NCBI GenBank assembly: GCA_012295275.1
Contig: CM022665.1
Coordinates: 44,284,652 to 44,348,651 of the forward strand
Reading direction: 5' to 3'
Length of the DNA: 64,000 bases
Source: Chrysomallon squamiferum
Lineage: Eukaryota; Mollusca; Gastropoda; Neomphalida; Peltospiridae
This document shows, piece after piece, positions 12,240 to 21,729 of the stretch. The position numbers were made by a program, and so were the translations under genes. The notes below the pieces were generated by a model that was not told the origin of the DNA, did not search any database, and saw only the letters and a program-made list of their open reading frames with translations. Positions within the stretch are counted from its first letter, which is position 1. Each line of letters starts with the position of its first letter.

Positions 12240-13841
12240 CATCATGATCATCATCATCATTTCATGATTGCTGAACTTCTAAGTAGAAATTACATGCTTT
12301 TGATAAAAGCCTCTCAAGTTCTTAAATTTTTACACTTAAAAAAAAAATTCCAATCTAAAAATAAATTTTAAATAATTACCATTTATTTTAAATATATATA
12401 TATATATATATATATTAAACACTGAACAATATAAAAAAATTATAATAATAATAATAATTTCATAATAACAATGAACTGAAATATGTACCTGCCACAAATA
12501 AAATTTCTCATTATACTACTTAGTCTACTACTAGTAACATCAGATAAAAAAAATTATTAAAAAATAAAAAAATAAAAAATAAAAAATAAAAAAATATAAT
12601 TGAAACCAATAAAACTTAAAAAGGAAATAAAAATAAAAATAATATCGTTTAAAGAAATTATTTTTCATATAAAATGTAACTGGGTAGTATATATATTAAA
12701 AAAAAAATCTTAATTTTTTTTCTTTTATTTTTTTTATAACTCCGTCTTTTTATTTAATATGTACGTTACTACACCATTTCACGTGTAAAAAGGAAGAACC
12801 GTGACGTCTGGCCGAAGATACGTCACGTGACCTACAGCCGGGCGGTTCCCGCTTTCCTTTGAACTCCCGACCGGCATGTGATCTTTGTGGTTTTCAGCGT
12901 TTGTTCCACATATCATGCACAAACACCGCATGATCATTACTAAACATATTTAATACATTTTTCGACTGGTGGATATAAATGAAATGCATTCAATAATTAA
13001 AGAAAATGCATCGTTATTAAATCTAATAAAAACTGACACAGAAAATGTACAAATTGGTTTGTTTGTTTATATTTTTAAAAAATTACATGCAGTATCAGTT
13101 AAAACTTAAATAGTTATCCGTTTCCTTTTTTTGTTGTTGTTGTTTTTATCGTGCAGATGTTCGTTATTTACAATATGTATTTTTATATATGCTTTCCAGA
13201 CAGTAATTACGGTATTAGACTGATTACATACGAAACGCTCAGAACTTGTACAAGGCCGTTTATGTAACTTTCACATCACGATATGAAAAGGAAGGAAAAA
13301 AACCGCAGACATTTTATGACGCATGTTTTGGATATTACAGTTACAATTTGATGACTAATAATTTTTTAATAAACTTTCTAGAGTTATATAAACGGAGAAG
13401 TTGTACAGAGAAAACGGGAAAATGTGTTAATAGTAGATAGTAAACAACAACACGAGGCTTTACTTAGGATTTAGATGTCAATCCGCACCGAGACTTTCTT
13501 GCTATGTTCTTGAAATTTGACGTGTGAATATTTTAGCAAATCGCCTTTAAATACAATCGTTCACATCATCGGAATGTGTACTACTCTATCAAAACGTAGG
13601 GACATACTAGGAACAACCCGTTTAACAAATATTGGCGCAATTAGTAACATCCCCCAACGTTCAGTGATGGTGTTCGTTATGAGGCCGCTTTCAAGTGAGA
13701 GCAAGAAACATAGAAAAGGCACAATCACATTACCTTCACGAACGAAATCGGCGTTACAGTCCCCTCGATATCAATCAGCAGTGCCTTAACGCCTCCCAAA
13801 AGGGTATCTGCTTCTTCGAGAGCTCGTTTTTGCTGCGCCAT
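8040..13841 (-). CDS. ENOPH1: Enolase-phosphatase E1 (2,3-diketomethylthiopentyl-1-phosphate enolase/phosphatase)
   Basis: HAD-superfamily enzyme of the methionine salvage pathway; it enolises 2,3-diketo-5-methylthio-1-phosphopentane and removes phosphate to give the acireductone. Six exons join in frame: 13734-13841, 11043-11144, 10214-10410, 9552-9684, 8972-9095, 8040-8302, giving 308 residues. HAD motif I is LLIDIEGT with D24 and E26 as Mg/nucleophile residues; motif II is FSSGS (S159-S160); K193 in GSKTES is the motif III lysine; ILFLTD with D218 is motif IV. VRPGN-like 'IRPGN' follows, as in human ENOPH1. Human ENOPH1 is about 261 residues; the excess is mainly a C-terminal tail of 45 residues, 31 of them Asp/Glu. 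Start chosen at MAQQKR, about 20 residues before the catalytic core; an in-frame ATG at 13937 would add 32 residues. Product is normally cytoplasmic/nuclear. Confidence 0.96.
8354..8533 (+). repeat. Direct tandem duplication, 90 bp period, in ENOPH1 intron 5
   Basis: GTGATTTAATCATTTAATTG begins at 8354 and again at 8444; copies are nearly identical through CAAAAAGTAGAT. Each carries a CAGGGGAC(A/G)TAACC word. Confidence 0.9.
8972..9095 (-). CDS. ENOPH1: ENOPH1 exon 5
   Basis: 41 codons plus 1 nt, VFSGYYDTSVGSKTES to ILFLTDTPE. Contains motif III lysine and motif IV aspartate. Donor gtgaga. Confidence 0.95.
9552..9684 (-). CDS. ENOPH1: ENOPH1 exon 4
   Basis: 1 nt plus 44 codons, LFEDVAPVLRQLFDEG to DGDLTD. 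Contains YVFSSGSVEAQKLFF (motif II). Donor gtaaga. Confidence 0.95.
10214..10410 (-). CDS. ENOPH1: ENOPH1 exon 3
   Basis: 65 codons plus 2 nt. Includes VKWQMKQDRKTTELKQLQGH followed by IWKEAY, the conserved cap-domain segment. Donor gtgagt. Confidence 0.95.
10572..10733 (+). repeat. Tandem repeat in ENOPH1 intron 3/2 interval, 3 copies
   Basis: ACATAGCATAAA recurs at 10572, 10618 and 10680, with shared ATAAATACATGTGTTTCAGT words. Lies in the intron between exons 2 and 3. Confidence 0.75.
11043..11144 (-). CDS. ENOPH1: ENOPH1 exon 2
   Basis: 34 codons, DTLFKYVLDNLESYV to AALREL, phase 0 at both ends, acceptor ttacag, donor gtgaga. Aligns with human DILFPYIEENVKEYL. Confidence 0.95.
11145..13733 (-). 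other. ENOPH1: ENOPH1 intron 1
   Basis: 2.6 kb. Contains (AATA)n at about 11319-11415, (AAT)n at 12203-12239, (AT)n near 12389-12413, and a CpG-rich patch at about 12779-12880 described separately. No additional ENOPH1 exon is needed: exons 1 and 2 are contiguous with the human protein. Confidence 0.7.
12779..12880. promoter_or_regulatory. CpG-rich island with two E-boxes and a CRE inside ENOPH1 intron 1
   Basis: CACGTG at 12780-12785, TGACGTC at 12802-12808, and GTCACGTGAC, a perfect 10-bp palindrome, at 12822-12831, followed by GCCGGGCGGTTCCCG. This stands out sharply from the AT-rich intron. USF/MITF/TFEB-type factors bind such E-boxes and CREB/ATF such CREs; use here is inference. Confidence 0.5.
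13734..13841 (-). CDS. ENOPH1: ENOPH1 exon 1
   Basis: 36 codons, MAQQKRALEEADTLLGG to PISFVK, donor gtaatg, phase 0. Contains the DIEGT catalytic motif. Confidence 0.94.
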
Positions 13842-14751
13842 GTCTTCTGTAAGGAAGCCGTCTACGAACAAGGAACAAAGAAGCGTGTACTGGCCTAGCC
13901 TTGCGATAGACAGGTGCGCTACAGGCTCTGACCTCAATATAATAAAGCTTTTGGATACTATTTCCCTGCACCCTAGCTGTAATTGTACTGTTATGCGCGT
14001 CTTTTGGGAACGACATTCTCGGATTTACCGTAATTTTCGTTTTATCATTGTGATAAAATACGAGAAGAAAAAAATGGAGGATAAAAAAGAAATTAACCGT
14101 TAGCTAGGTGTAATTGCTCTGTGTTCACAGCTTGTTCGGAAACCTGCATAACGTGTGAACGTTATTAGAGGTACAGTACAAACAAACGGTTTACACATAG
14201 AACGTGTTTCAAGTACTTTCGCAAACACTTGTATTTATACCCGCGCCACTTTGCAATACTCGAGTCGTTTATCTTTCATTTAATTCACTTTCTTTAATAT
14301 TAACAGATATTCCTGTAGTTGTTATTTATTTATTTACTTAATTATTTAATTATTTATTTATTTGTTTGTTTGTTTGTTTATTTGTTCATAAAGATACATA
14401 TATTTAATGTATTATTTCAGTAATAACAGGCCTAACTGTTAGATACAAATTAATAACATAAATTCATTAATTTCATATTATGAACTAAATGTTAGCCAAA
14501 TCATAATCGCTATCATCACCATCGAAAGCATAATCACCATAAACTGTGTTCATGAAATATATCATTAACAAAAAGTAGTATAATATTTATATAACTGAGT
14601 CGTATTATTACAACAACAAAAAAGAGCTATACTTAAAGAAAATAAATTTATATTAAAAAGTAGAAGTGGGTAATAAAATAAAAATTAACGTTATGAAAAT
14701 AAAAATCATTATCTTGGTCACAAATGTTGCCTGTCAAAAATACATTAAAAA

Positions 14752-14851
14752 CATTAATTTCAATAAAATACTGTTGCAAAAAATTATATGGTTTTGTTTA
14801 TGACAAACAAAACCATATAATTTTTGCAACAGTATTTTATTGAAATTAATG
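14752..14851. repeat. Near-perfect inverted repeat (hairpin), 48/47-nt arms, 5-nt loop
   Basis: Left arm 14752-14799 (CATTAATTTCAATAAAATAC...), loop ATGAC at 14800-14804, right arm 14805-14851, its exact reverse complement apart from one extra A in the left arm's A-run. Confidence 0.95.
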
Positions 14852-14890
14852 GCATATTTGTTAATCACTTTAAATTATAATATAAAGTCT

Positions 14891-14894
<4 letters not shown>

Positions 14895-14961
<67 letters not shown>
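14895..14961. repeat. (CT)n microsatellite
   Basis: Uninterrupted CT dinucleotides for about 67 bp. Confidence 0.97.
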
Positions 14962-14962
<1 letters not shown>

Positions 14963-15052
14963 AATTCGATGGAAACGTGACTAAAATTATCCGCATATGA
15001 ATCCACATTGTTATATCCAGCTGCATAAGTATAAGTATGTTCATTCCTTCGG

Positions 15053-15053
<1 letters not shown>

Positions 15054-15098
<45 letters not shown>

Positions 15099-15232
15099 TG
15101 TTGTTGTTGTAGTTGTCGTCATCATTATTATTGCTGTTGTTGTTATTGTTGTTGTCAACGCTGTCGTCGTCATCACCATCATCGTCATCATCATCGTCGT
15201 CATCATCATCATCATCATCATCATTATTACTA
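15054..15232. repeat. Compound trinucleotide tract (TTA/TTG/TCR)
   Basis: (ATT)n, then (GTT)n with CGT interruptions, then (CAT/CGT)n. The encoded-looking poly-Tyr/Val/His runs are artefacts of the repeat. Confidence 0.95.
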
Positions 15233-16252
15233 TTATTTCATGTTACTTACATAAAATAAAATAGATAAACAGTCTGGAGTCATCTATTGAATATGCATCA
15301 TCTTTTATAAAATCCAGATGATACGGATTCACTGCAAAACCACTTATCTCATTCTCTTCTTTTTTTTTTTTTTTTTTTTTTGCATTAAACATGGCGGTTT
15401 AAAAGAACGCGGATAGAACGGAAGAGTTCGCGCTGTTAGACACGCAAACTGAACAGATAGATATTAACGACTCTTAACACGCGTTTTATAAATTGAAGAG
15501 TTAAACATTTTTTTTTTTTTTTTTTTTTTTTCGATTAACGGTAAAGGCGCTTTTGTGTGTAAGCGTATGTACATTTATGTATGTGTGTTTGTGTGTTTGT
15601 ATACTACGCAGGTAGTATATATATGTATATATCGTTTTGAAGAAATATTGTTATTTGTATGCATGTACATAATCAGTTTATCATTACTGTTTGCACAGCT
15701 ATTTCTTCATAGTGTCGTATCTTGCATAAACTGTTGATACGAGACAGAAATGTCCTGCAGCAGCTTTTATCGATTAACAGGTCCTTTTACACACACATAT
15801 GTATTTTTAAAAATACGTGAAGTCACATATCCTGATCGTTGACAAACAAATATCTAGAATCGGAAATAGTCTAGGGTCGAATAATGAGTACGACTGATCC
15901 AGAAACCTACCAAACCTCATTTCTGCGCCCTAGTTACATCTACATCTAGTATCTATAGCAACAGGTATTATCAATGTCATCACCAGGTTTATATTTAATA
16001 AAAACATTTCTAGGTTAGCTATATGGAAAGGTGCAAAGGTTTACACACTGTAGCTGTTCGTTGGTAATTAAAAACACATTATTATATAATATACTGCATT
16101 TAGAAAGCATTGCCTACATTGGAATATTATCCATATCCGCTTTTTTCTTTCAGTTGATTTCTGAAGTAACAAAGATTATGAAATGATAAACTTTAATGTC
16201 TGACATGTTAGTCATTAATATTATACTCCTGCTGCAACACCTGCTGCTGCAG

Positions 16253-16301
<49 letters not shown>

Positions 16302-16327
16302 TAATAATAATAATAATAACAATAATA
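16253..16327. repeat. (AAT)n microsatellite
   Basis: AATAAT units with two AAC interruptions. Confidence 0.95.
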
Positions 16328-16431
16328 ATTTTATAATAAAATTAAGAATCAAATATTTTAAAAATCAAATCAATTAAATAAGAATAAATATAGCATATAA
16401 TAGCTAAAGCTAATAAAAATATAAATTAAAT

Positions 16432-16433
<2 letters not shown>

Positions 16434-16494
<61 letters not shown>
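16434..16494. repeat. (GA)n microsatellite
   Basis: Uninterrupted AG dinucleotides, about 61 bp. Confidence 0.97.
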
Positions 16495-16502
<8 letters not shown>

Positions 16503-16652
16503 TCTTTATAAAATATTATTTAATGAATTCTAGAGTTTATAAAATAATGGTTGTTTCCAGTTGAATTTATACAAAATTTTACTTTTTGAAATATTTTATT
16601 TATATTGCGCTCGTCAAAAAGGATTGTGAGAAACAGATTTTTTTTTTAGGGG

Positions 16653-16655
<3 letters not shown>

Positions 16656-16692
<37 letters not shown>
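16656..16692. repeat. (GT)n microsatellite
   Basis: Uninterrupted GT dinucleotides. Confidence 0.95.
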
Positions 16693-16695
<3 letters not shown>

Positions 16696-17513
16696 AAATC
16701 ATGAAAGAGAAGAAATAAAAAGTGTTGTTTACTTGATTTTCGAGTTACATTTATTTATTTATTTATTTATTTATTTTTGGTATGCAAACGATGTATTTTG
16801 GTATGAAAGTCTCTTTCATTAGGAAGCGTTGTCGAAAACAGCGGGTCAAAAAATACTTCAAAGTGCTAAATTACTGTTAAAAAGTTATCGTTTCTTAATT
16901 TTATCCCTCCACTCAGACACCCCCGCCAAAAATGCAATGACTGGCAGATAAGGTATAAATTGTTAAAACCCACCACCCCACCGTGAAAAAAATTAATTCA
17001 AAGCATTACTGAATGTGAATAAATAAATAAATTAATTAAAAAATTTTAAAAATAAATAAAAATTAAATAATAATAATAGTAATAAAAATGAATAAATAGA
17101 TATGTAAGTCTATAAATAAAAATAAATAAAAGTAAGTTACTAATTAAATAAATAAACAAACAAACAGATATTTAATGCTCTTTTAATAAAAGATATGTTT
17201 AAATTTTAGTATTATTATTATTATTATTTTAATCTATTATTTATTGTTAGTAAAGGAGCTAATTTTTAATCTGTATATAAGATTATTTATTCATTTATGG
17301 AGTTATGAAAACGTATGAAAAATAAATGAATAAATAAATAAAAGATAAATAAATACCTTTCCGAGTATTACTATTTTTAATTGCCTAAACAGCATTTCCG
17401 AATTCGTAAGGACCTACTTCCCTCCGCATATGCATTCTATTTGAATAAGAAATAAAACTATATTAAAAGAATTTACTCCCCAAGTTAATTTTTCGTTAAA
17501 ATGTATTATTTTT

Positions 17514-17552
<39 letters not shown>

Positions 17553-17958
17553 AATAAATAAATAAATAAATACTGAAAAACGATTGAACACTTGAACAGA
17601 TTTCAGTTGCAAACTTCCAATTAATATATTTGGGGTCTTGGTTCATACACTGTGAAAATGACCAGAAATTTATTAAGTTTCCTCAAACTATTAAACATTA
17701 AATCTTAAATAATAATAATAATAATAATATATATATATAGTTTTTTTTTTTTTTTTTGTGATTTATTGCAGTGATGTAAGCGATCTTTTTAAAAATCGGC
17801 ACGCTATGGTTCACCCTAAAACTGCTTATCTCATTTTTAATTTAAGACGGCGCTTAATCATTTTCCATCATTATCACTTTAAAGTTTACGGCAGATATTT
17901 CAGAATTTAAAGTAAATTAGAGGCTTTGGCGTTTTATTTTATTATATTATATTTTATT

Positions 17959-17989
<31 letters not shown>

Positions 17990-18419
17990 TTTTATTTTAT
18001 TTTATTTTATTATTATCTAGTTCACTGTCATAAATAAGCAATATAAATGTAAATATACATGCAAACATCTTCATAACTATAGAAATCTTTCAAAAATGAA
18101 ATATGAATATCGGAAATGATTAAAAGCGCGAAATATAACAACTTTATTTAAGAGTGCTAAAATACTCCACGTGTTGACATAATCAGGAAAGCAGCATTGA
18201 ATCTACAAATGACCGTCTTAAATTCTGTTGCTGTTCCGGTCAGCGTATCATACGTACGGGAGAAACTAAATTTAATATTAACACTTTCACGAAAAACATG
18301 AATAAAAATCAGTCATCACGAAACAATAACACTATTTCAAAGCATTAATGTATATAAAATGTTTCGTGGTATCATACCTAACTGTAATAAACAAGAATAT
18401 TTATAACCAATCCATAAGT

Positions 18420-19006
18420 CTAGACGTGGCAGGGAGTGTAACCGTAAGATTTACTGGCCATTCAACAGAAGAACCAATCATAACTCCTGTAACAAACCGA
18501 TCTGAGCAAAGTGGTGTATTGGTTTGTAAGTGGGGATTTCATAGTAGTTATAAGTTGGGAATATTTCCTTTGACTGTGTTTTATCAAGCTTTGATATTAC
18601 GGATAGTCACAGAAAATCACCATCAAATTAGTATAGGTAATTGCATTTTATTTTCTGTAGCGCGTTTTTCTGTCAGTTATACGTTATTTGGTGTTTTACA
18701 TTCGCCGGGTATCCGAGACTAAGCGCTTCTCGACATCTTCCAAGTGCTTACGTGGACGGCCAATTTATCCAAGTTTTTCTTTTTCAGAGCTACATGGAAC
18801 CAGTTAAGATCATCATATTATAATTATACTGTGAAAGTGTCTTTGACAGTTGCTGAATTACAGATTTTGGACAGTGTCTACATATATATTATTTCCAAGG
18901 GGCGTGGTTAAAAAAAAACCACCTGCCTGAATGTTGAGCAGAAATTTGTTTTGAGAACATCTGTTATTTTGTTTTTGTTGTTGTCATTATTTTAATACTT
19001 ATGCAG
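18420..19006 (+). promoter_or_regulatory. RRBP1: Probable RRBP1 upstream/promoter region
   Basis: Less AT-rich than its surroundings, with two CCAAT boxes (18474-18478 and 18760-18764) typical of NF-Y sites and scattered CpGs (CGCCGGGTATCCG near 18703). A good 3' splice site (atacttatgcag, AG at 19005-19006) just before the start codon suggests a non-coding 5' exon may lie in this region. Exact transcription start is unknown. Confidence 0.4.
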
Positions 19007-19024
19007 TTTTATAGCATCACTGCG

Positions 19025-19796
19025 ATGGATCCACAGATAATAGCAATAGGTGCAGCAGGCTGTATTCTTTCAGCCATTATAATATATCTTATTTCTGTGT
19101 TTGCAATGAAAGAAAAAACATTCGAAGAAGTACTGGAAGAACAGAAAAGGAGGAACGAGGAAGAGAAACTGAAATTGAAAAATGAAAAGAAGGCTGAAAA
19201 AGAGCACAAGAAAAAATTTAAGAAAGGGAAAGACAAAGATAAGGATAAGGATAAGGATAAGTCAAAAGAGAAGAGTGGACAGAGTTCGGATTCGGAGTTC
19301 AAATTTGAACAAAAAATGGTTAATTTGGAAATTGAACCTGAAATCATCGAGCCAACCGAGACGCTTCCTCTGACATCCAAGAGACCCAAGACGAAGAAAA
19401 ACCAGAAGCCAATTCTTGTAAACAAAGAGGAAAAACCACTAGTTACAACTGACAAATCTGCCAAAGAATTTTCTCACAAAACCGTTGCCCCTAAGGATGA
19501 ACTGGAGTTGAAACGAGAGCAGCCTGCAGTGCCAGCACCTGCCGCAAAGGAAAAGGTCGCCCCTGAACCAGCCCCAGTTGCTGCTGCACCTAAAGAAAAG
19601 CACACTTCTGCTGAACATCAGAACAAATCATCCAAGAAAGCCTCGGAGGCGAAGGCAGAAAAACCCCAGCATGAAGAAAAGGTTCATAAGGAAAAAGTTT
19701 CAAAAGTAGAAAAACAGGCCGAACGTACTGTCGAGACTCCCAAGAAGTCGCATGACGAACCTGAAAAGAAGCGTGCAAAAGCTAAAGGAGGAGCAG
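19025..19796 (+). CDS. RRBP1: RRBP1 exon 1: membrane anchor and lysine-rich domain
   Basis: 257 codons plus 1 nt, MDPQIIAIGAAGCILSAII to AKAKGGA, donor gtaaat. Hydrophobic residues about 6-27 form the ER anchor. Residues 165-190 are Ala/Pro-rich (PAVPAPAAKEKVAPEPAP). If the intron were retained the protein would end ten codons on (…KYFVCNLQ stop at 19823). Confidence 0.94.
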
Positions 19797-20027
19797 GTAA
19801 ATATTTTGTTTGTAATCTGCAGTGAATGTGTATACATGTAATGGTTGACAGACGAGATAAAATTTTACTCAGTCTGAATAGTCATATAAAAAAAAAATTA
19901 TTAAATTTTTTTTCATGCTTTTATCTCTTGTGAGTTGTTATGTTAAAGATACATTATTTATTGCTAAATATGTATGCCAAGTTAGATATTTCTTAAAATT
20001 TAAGTGATACACATATGCACGCAAACA

Positions 20028-20102
<75 letters not shown>

Positions 20103-20187
20103 CACACACACACACACACACACACTCAAAAAGGATATATGAAGTTTGCTGTATTATATAATCAGTAAAAATATATATGCATCATTT

Positions 20188-20236
<49 letters not shown>

Positions 20237-21378
20237 ATAATAATGAATGAATCTTATTCAATAGAAAGATTAATTTATTAAGAGTCTGTGGTGTTTGTGA
20301 TAAAAGGAACTTCTGATCATGAAATGTGTAATGTGAAAATACAGGGAAAATAAAAGTGAAACTGGCAAGATTATAAATGCAGTGTCTATGCTGCTTGTCA
20401 GGCAGATTAGAGTTCAATAATAATATGCAGATGGTAGATATGGCCTGATTTAAAAACAAAATTTATTCTAAAATGTTTTAATTTCAATGATGGCATTAAA
20501 TTGAATGAAAAAATATCTGGATTTATTTGCGTCAAGTATTATTTCTGGGGGTGTGTGAAAAAAAGCTGAATAATTCAAAAAATAAATTTATTATTTAAAA
20601 AATTTTGGTATTAATACTTGTTTTGAGTTTTTTTTTTAATTTTTTTTAATTCTTTTTTAAAATATGACTGTTTCATTGACTACTGAACGAATACACTTGT
20701 TCTGTGATGTACATTCCAAAAATGCATTGAATTTAAGAAATATTAAATTAAACCTGCTGAAATATGTTTTTTAAAATTTTATTTTTCATTTTTTAAATAA
20801 TATACATACTAATTGTATACACATATACTAAATACATGTAAATAATTACAATATTTTTATTTTCATTTTTCTACAGTATGAATTACTAATAAAAACTAAA
20901 TAACTACTGGAAATTGTACAGCTATGCAAACATTAATTCTGCAGATGGTACATGACACATAAATAAATAAATAAACATCTAAGTGATCTACGCATAAAAC
21001 GAGAATTTTTTTTTCCATATCATAAATGTATATTAGAAGGACTAACGATCAAATAATTGCGTTTGTCTTCAACATTAGGGTTTAATATTTTAAACAAACA
21101 GACATATAAATTAATTGGTTATGTAGCAGTGAAAAATTAGGATGGTATCAGTTTCCATGATTAATTTTTGTGATATTTCCAGAAGAAAGTGGATTGCTAA
21201 ATGGCACTAACTTGTTGACTGCCGTTCAGAGTGCCACACTGAATGAAAAGGAAATTCAGTCTCTTGTTGACGTTCTGCTCAACAGACTGGGGACAGATGC
21301 CCGCAGCAAAGACTGGAACAAAGTAAATTTTAATTTTAATTTAATTCGATAATTTTACATTTCATAAACGTTATATTA

Positions 21379-21409
<31 letters not shown>

Positions 21410-21683
21410 AAAGTTTGTGTTATATATGTATAAAAAAAATAAAAATAAAAAAATAAATTTTTAATGTTTGATTTTAGTTTAATTTTTATCATGTATTTTC
21501 TGCCAAAACCAAAACAAATTGTTTATTTATATATATAAAATAAAGTTTTTATCTAATTTTATGTAGGTCTTGCTAATAAAATGTGTAAAAAAATATTATT
21601 CATGTCAAAATTTTTTTTTTTTTTTTTTGACATTATTTACAACGACAACAACAAAAATATAATATTATTATTTTTATTATTAC

Positions 21684-21729
<46 letters not shown>

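Larger units (their letters stand above)
13842..18400. other. ENOPH1/RRBP1 divergent intergenic region
   Basis: No supported gene. It carries the ENOPH1 upstream region, a long hairpin (14752-14851), and several microsatellites listed separately. CpG-containing, less AT-rich sequence at 13842-14280 and 15390-15490 may be promoter or enhancer DNA. (AATA)n and (TTTA)n stretches lie at about 17030-17160 and 17945-18012. Confidence 0.6.

Noticed and set aside
13842-13937. N-terminal extension of ENOPH1 from the ATG at 13937
   Set aside because: In frame but adds 32 residues not seen in the family; the MAQQKR start gives a normal distance to the catalytic DIEGT. Not fully excluded.
13517-14103. 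Overlapping + strand reading frames opposite ENOPH1 exon 1
   Set aside because: Antisense to a real exon and its CpG-bearing upstream region; no family resemblance.
14997-15264. Tyr/Val/His-rich reading frames
   Set aside because: Compound trinucleotide repeat; no flanking splice sites or homology.
18348-18722. 124-codon + strand reading frame upstream of RRBP1
   Set aside because: No homology recognised, low-complexity-free but with no splice context; more likely promoter or 5' UTR DNA.
19001-19024. RRBP1 start at the upstream in-frame ATG (19001)
   Set aside because: A good splice acceptor ends at 19006, so this ATG is probably intronic; MDPQ also matches the family start better.
19009-19464. 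151-codon minus-strand reading frame over RRBP1 exon 1
   Set aside because: Shadow of the purine-rich coding strand; Ser/Phe/Leu-rich with no recognisable domain.
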